Shown one piece after another: positions 60,429-64,000 of a stretch of DNA of 64,000 nucleotides. A program made the position numbers and the translations under genes. Position 1 is the first letter of the stretch. The number at the start of each line of letters is the position of its first letter. The notes beneath the pieces were generated by a model. The model was given only the letters and a program-made list of their open reading frames with translations, was not told where the DNA came from and ran no database searches. The stretch comes from an uncultured SAR116 cluster alpha proteobacterium (GTDB lineage: Bacteria > Pseudomonadota > Alphaproteobacteria > Puniceispirillales > Puniceispirillaceae), in the NCBI GenBank assembly GCA_902523435.1, contig CABYZM010000003.1:29291-93290 (forward strand). The letters are read 5' to 3'.

Positions 60429-61543
60429 GCGGCTTCCTTATTGTTGCCGTTCAGATGTGTTTCAATGACGCTGCAAATCTTCTGCGCTGCATTCGGACAG
60501 GCGATGGTCCTTGCAGCATTTGCTTGGGCTAAGAGCTTTTGCGGGGCAGACAGCAGGTTGGCGATTTTCGCTGCCAGCTGATCTGCGGTCAAATCCTGTT
60601 CCTGCATAATCACAGCCGCATCAATATCAGCTAATTGCCGGGCATTCGCCAGCTGATGGCCATCAAGAGCGTGGGCAAAAGGGATGAGCACAGATGGCCG
60701 GCCAGCTGCTGCCAGCTCTGCAACTGTTGAAGCTCCTGAGCGGCAAATAACGAGATCAGCTGTTTCCAAAATGCCAGCTACATCAGTGAAAAATGGACGG
60801 ATGTCTGCATCAATGTTATGTGCAGCATAGGTGCTCTGCAAGGCGTCAATCCGCTCTATGTGTGCCTGCTGGGTGATGCGCACTACAGATTTCAAACTCT
60901 CTGGTAGCCCGGCAACAGCCTGTGGCAGGATGTCAGCAAACAAAATCGCTCCAATTGAGCCGCCAAATACTGCAAGATGAAGCTGCTTTGTTTCTTTTGT
61001 ATCTTTGTATGAGCGCAGCCTTGAAAAAGCTGCAGCAACGGGCAGCCCAGTATATACATAACGTGCAGCAGCAGGCAGGCCTATTGTATTTGGCCAGCTA
61101 ATAAAGACTCCTCTGACTAATTTGGACATCACTCGATTGGTCCGGCCCATTACTGCGTTCTGTTCGTGTAGCCAGACTGGTATGCGCAGCAACCAGGCAG
61201 CAAGCGTAGGGCTGGCTGCAGGATAGCCGCCATAACCGATAACAGCCAGCGGACGTTGACGAAGTAAAAGGATAAACACCTGGAGAAATCCCATGGAAAG
61301 TTTAGCCAGTGCAAGAAACCGCTTTGTTAGAGCACCGGCAAAAGGAGAGGCAGCGCAAATCGTCCTGCTGTGCATATTTTCCGGCAACAGGCTAAGTCCG
61401 CGTTTATCTGTGATGATCAAGACATCGAAGCCACGGGCTTTTAAGGCGCCAGCTGTATGAAGAGCCGGGAAGACATGCCCGCCTGTCCCACCGGCAGCCA
61501 GAAAAACAGCTCTATTTAGGGAGTTTATCTGGCTAGACATCAC
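60425..61543 (-). CDS. murG: Lipid II-forming GlcNAc transferase MurG
   Basis: MurG transfers GlcNAc from UDP-GlcNAc to lipid I on the inner face of the membrane, giving lipid II. The 372-residue GT-B enzyme has the glycine loop AAGGTGGHVFPAL, GYGGYPAASPTLAAW, HEQNAVMGRTN, FGGSIGAILF (the second glycine loop) and the UDP-binding CRSGASTVAELAAAGRPSVLIPF. It overlaps ftsW and murC by 4 bases each. The FGGSIGA loop has Ile in place of the usual Gln, a minor change. Confidence 0.96.
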   Translation of the reverse strand: MMSSQINSLNRAVFLAAGGTGGHVFPALHTAGALKARGFDVLIITDKRGLSLLPENMHSRTICAASPFAGALTKRFLALAKLSMGFLQVFILLLRQRPLAVIGYGGYPAASPTLAAWLLRIPVWLHEQNAVMGRTNRVMSKLVRGVFISWPNTIGLPAAARYVYTGLPVAAAFSRLRSYKDTKETKQLHLAVFGGSIGAILFADILPQAVAGLPESLKSVVRITQQAHIERIDALQSTYAAHNIDADIRPFFTDVAGILETADLVICRSGASTVAELAAAGRPSVLIPFAHALDGHQLANARQLADIDAAVIMQEQDLTADQLAAKIANLLSAPQKLLAQANAARTIACPNAAQKICSVIETHLNGNNKEAA

Positions 61544-62676
61544 ATCGTCTCCTTTACGGGCTCATGCGCAAAGGCCGGGGCTGGGTAGAGATTTTTGCGG
61601 GTCAAAGCAAGAATGATCCCAAGCGTCAGGCCAGTCGCCAAAAGAGAAGAGCCACCATAACTGATTAGTGGCAAAGTCATGCCTTTTGTTGGAATCATAT
61701 CCACCGAAGAGGCCATGTGAATGGCGGCCTGTAACCCAAATTGTGTGGTTAGTCCTGACACGGCCAGAATGGTAAACATATCCGGCCGGTTCAGGGATTG
61801 GGCATAGCCCCTAATCACAACAAAACTATAAGCACCTATAAGAAGCAAGCAGGCCATCAGGCCATATTCTTCAGCAGCAACAGAAAAAATAAAATCTGCA
61901 TGGGCATCTGGCAGATATTGTTTGACTGTTCCGTTACCCGGACCAACACCAAACCAGCCTCCTTCCACAAAAGATTGAATGGACCGTTCTGTCTGCATTC
62001 CCCCGCCATCTAGAAATTTGTCAACGCGCTGCTGCACATGTCCAAAATGTGAGTAGGCGAGCCAGCCTGCCAAAGGGGTAAAACCAATCGCAGTAAAAAC
62101 AAGCAGTAAGGGCAGGCCTGCCAGAAACAGCTGAAAGCCGAAGGTCAGAAGTACAACGCTGGTCATGCCGATATCAGGCTGAAGCATCAACAAGGTGATA
62201 ACAAAGCCTGAAATGGCTGAGGCCCAAATCCAGCCTGGAAACTGTTCACGGTCGCGCCACAGACCTAGAAGCCAGGCACAACTTATTGCACACAATGGTT
62301 TGATGAATTCAGAAGGTTGCATTCGAAAGCCAGCAACAGTTAGCCACCTTGTTGCCCCTTTCACTTCTGGGCCGATAAGAACAGTGGCAATCATCAAGCC
62401 ACTGATTAAAACAAGGCTCAAAAGGGATAATATACGAATAAGTCGTGCGCTTAGGATGGATGTGACCAACATTATGGCTGTTGCCGCCATAAAAAAAATT
62501 AACTGTTTCCAGACAAAATGCAGTTCGGGTAGCCCAATTCGAGCGGCCACCGGTGGGCTAGCTGCCATAACTAAAACAGCGCCCAGCACCATCAACAAAA
62601 AAATGCTGGTCAGCATCATCTTATCTACTGTCCACCACCAGACACCGATATGAGACCTGTCTGTTCTGTCAAACAT
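61540..62676 (-). CDS. ftsW: Septal peptidoglycan glycosyltransferase FtsW
   Basis: FtsW is the SEDS polymerase that makes septal glycan from lipid II with its partner FtsI. The track ORF starts at 62898, inside murD, but the ATG at 62676 (MFDRTDRSHIG) has GGGAGG 6-7 bases upstream and overlaps murD by only 8 bases, giving 378 residues. About ten membrane helices are visible, with the SEDS motifs KGATRWL, MQPSEFIKP, QPDIGMTSV, PDAHADFIFSVAAEEYG and PTKGMTLPLISYGGSS; the catalytic Asp candidate lies in the large loop before TERSIQSF. Confidence 0.95.
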   Translation of the reverse strand: MFDRTDRSHIGVWWWTVDKMMLTSIFLLMVLGAVLVMAASPPVAARIGLPELHFVWKQLIFFMAATAIMLVTSILSARLIRILSLLSLVLISGLMIATVLIGPEVKGATRWLTVAGFRMQPSEFIKPLCAISCAWLLGLWRDREQFPGWIWASAISGFVITLLMLQPDIGMTSVVLLTFGFQLFLAGLPLLLVFTAIGFTPLAGWLAYSHFGHVQQRVDKFLDGGGMQTERSIQSFVEGGWFGVGPGNGTVKQYLPDAHADFIFSVAAEEYGLMACLLLIGAYSFVVIRGYAQSLNRPDMFTILAVSGLTTQFGLQAAIHMASSVDMIPTKGMTLPLISYGGSSLLATGLTLGIILALTRKNLYPAPAFAHEPVKETM

Positions 62677-64000
62677 GACCAGCCTCCCTGTAACTGGCAG
62701 GAACTGTTGCCTGAAATTTTGCAATGTGCTGGCTGGCCAGACGGCAGAATGCTTCCCCACGGGCTTCAAAGCTAGAAAATTGGTCAAAAGAAGCTGCCGC
62801 TGGGGCAAGCAGAATGACCTGCTCATCGCCTGGATTCTGTCCAGCTGCTTTTGCAGCTGCCTGCACGGCTTGCTCAAGTGTGTTATGCTGGCTGACATTG
62901 ATCTGGTTTTTCACAGCCTTTGCGAAGACTTCCTTGCTCTGTCCATAAAAATAGCCATGGCAGACATTCTCTAAATAAGGGAGGCAGGCTGACAAACCAG
63001 CTTCCTTTGCCAATCCCCCAGCGCACCAATGGATTTTTGAGAAGCTGGCCAGTGCTTTGGCAGCAGCCTCACCATTCGTTGCCTTTGAGTCATTTATGAA
63101 GCGGATTTGCCCAAAATGCCCTGCTGGTTGCAGTCTGTGCGGTAATCCTGCAAAGCTTTGTATAGCTTTATCTATGACATCATCTGTTAGGCCAAATTGG
63201 CGGCAGATGATGCGCGCAGCCGCACTGTTTTGCTGGTTATGCTGTCCCTGCAGGGCTGGATTGTCCAAATGTTCCGCAGGACTGGTCTCACGTAGTCGGA
63301 TTATCTTGTAAGAATCACGTTTCTCTGCGCTCAGCCTGTCAAGCACATCACCTGGCCCTAAAATCAGAAGATCATCAGATGTGGCGGTGACAATAATTGC
63401 TTGTTTGGCTCTGACATAGCCCTCCCATCCGCCATGTCTATCAAGATGATCAGGGGTGATATTTAAAATGACACGAATTTCAGCGCGCAGAGAGGGTGTT
63501 GTCTCCAGCTGATATGATGAAAGCTCAAGAACAATGATACTGTCCTCGCCTCTGTCAGGCAGACCTGTCAGCGGTGTGCCGATATTTCCGCCAATGCGTG
63601 CGGACAGTCCGCCCTGTTTCAAAATATGCCTGGTTAGTGCGGTTGTTGTTGATTTACCGTTTGTACCTGTGATTGCAATGAGACGTTCTTGACGACCTGT
63701 CCGTAAGGCAAATTCAATTTCGCTTATAATCTGAACACCATGTCTTTTGGCTAGGATGACAGCTGGATGCGGTGCTGGGAATTCGTGCGGTATGCCTGGG
63801 CTGATGATTAGCGCATCCAGAGACGGCCAAGGCCAGTCTTCAGGTGCCAAAACCATATCAGTCCTTAGATTAGTTATCCTCTGATCATCAAAACAGACAA
63901 CTTTCATGTCCAGGGCAATAGCCCTGTCAAGAACAGCCTGGCCAGATCGGCCCATACCTAGAATGGCAATAGACGTCAATCTTTTCTGTGAGGATTTGTT
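62669..64000 (-). CDS. murD: UDP-N-acetylmuramoyl-L-alanine-D-glutamate ligase (5' end at window edge)
   Basis: MurD adds D-glutamate to the peptidoglycan precursor. Motifs are AILGMGRSGQAVLDRA (UDP site), AITGTNGKSTTTAL (ATP loop), GNIGTPL, VLELSSYQLE, NITPDHLDRHG and NDSKATNGEAAAKAL. The track starts at a TTG at 63979, but the frame stays open to the right edge and MurD proteins usually have about 10-15 residues before the glycine loop, so the true start is probably outside. I treat it as 5'-incomplete. mraY, murF and murE would be expected next in the dcw cluster. Confidence 0.95.
   Translation of the reverse strand, partial: NKSSQKRLTSIAILGMGRSGQAVLDRAIALDMKVVCFDDQRITNLRTDMVLAPEDWPWPSLDALIISPGIPHEFPAPHPAVILAKRHGVQIISEIEFALRTGRQERLIAITGTNGKSTTTALTRHILKQGGLSARIGGNIGTPLTGLPDRGEDSIIVLELSSYQLETTPSLRAEIRVILNITPDHLDRHGGWEGYVRAKQAIIVTATSDDLLILGPGDVLDRLSAEKRDSYKIIRLRETSPAEHLDNPALQGQHNQQNSAAARIICRQFGLTDDVIDKAIQSFAGLPHRLQPAGHFGQIRFINDSKATNGEAAAKALASFSKIHWCAGGLAKEAGLSACLPYLENVCHGYFYGQSKEVFAKAVKNQINVSQHNTLEQAVQAAAKAAGQNPGDEQVILLAPAAASFDQFSSFEARGEAFCRLASQHIAKFQATVPASYREAGHV

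Noticed and set aside
62195-62653. 152-codon plus-strand ORF
   Set aside because: It is antisense to ftsW; the frame reflects complement of membrane-helix codons.

Overview
This window looks like a core chromosomal segment of a marine-type alphaproteobacterium. The gene order is characteristic: tkt, a small DUF4164-like gene, zapA, 6S RNA and fau; yebC-ruvCAB-ybgC-tolQRAB-pal-cpoB; tilS-ftsH-folP-glmM; serC-serA-hisZ-purA next to rpoH; and a dcw cluster ending ftsZ-lpxC-bamD-recN-ligA. The alphaproteobacterial forms of L31, SerC and RpoH agree with this. Composition looks close to 50 % GC, intergenic gaps are short, and nothing suggests recent transfer. A SAR116-like (Puniceispirillales) lineage is my best guess, but only an inference from gene order and protein style.

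Region by region. 1-12,000: the end of ppdK, an hsp20 gene with a probable RNA thermometer, rpmE, an MsbA-type ABC exporter, then a minus-strand block of a non-flagellar MotA/MotB-like pair, suhB, efp, an unusual gap and tkt. 12,000-18,400: DUF4164-like gene, zapA, 6S RNA, fau, ymdB-like phosphodiesterase, yebC, ruvC, ruvA, ruvB, ybgC. 18,400-24,200: the Tol-Pal envelope machine, with a compact three-way-junction hairpin element between tolB and pal. 24,200-30,200: tilS, ftsH, folP, glmM. 30,200-35,800: serine biosynthesis behind a probable serC leader, then hisZ and purA. 35,800-42,000: rpoH with a heat-shock-like promoter, rluD, two small membrane proteins, ettA, mlaC and mlaA. 42,000-47,200: uvrD, prmA, an M24 aminopeptidase. 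47,150-64,000 (minus strand, transcribed leftward): murD-ftsW-murG-murC-murB-ddl-ftsQ-ftsA-ftsZ, then lpxC on its own promoter, bamD, recN and ligA.

How the parts work together. Envelope growth and division dominate: lipid II synthesis (glmM, murC/D/B/G, ddl), the divisome (ftsZ/A/Q/W, zapA), outer-membrane building and maintenance (lpxC, bamD, mlaA/C, tol-pal) and quality control (ftsH, which elsewhere degrades LpxC and RpoH). Heat-shock control is represented by rpoH, a possible RpoH-type promoter in front of it, and the hsp20 thermometer. Central carbon metabolism (ppdK, an NADP-type GAPDH, tkt) hints at gluconeogenic or pentose-phosphate flux. DNA repair (ruvABC, uvrD, recN, ligA) is spread through the window.

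I found no CRISPR array, insertion sequence, prophage, tRNA or rRNA gene, and no defence island. The most notable items are regulatory RNAs and one little-characterised motor-like protein pair, not a new multi-gene system.
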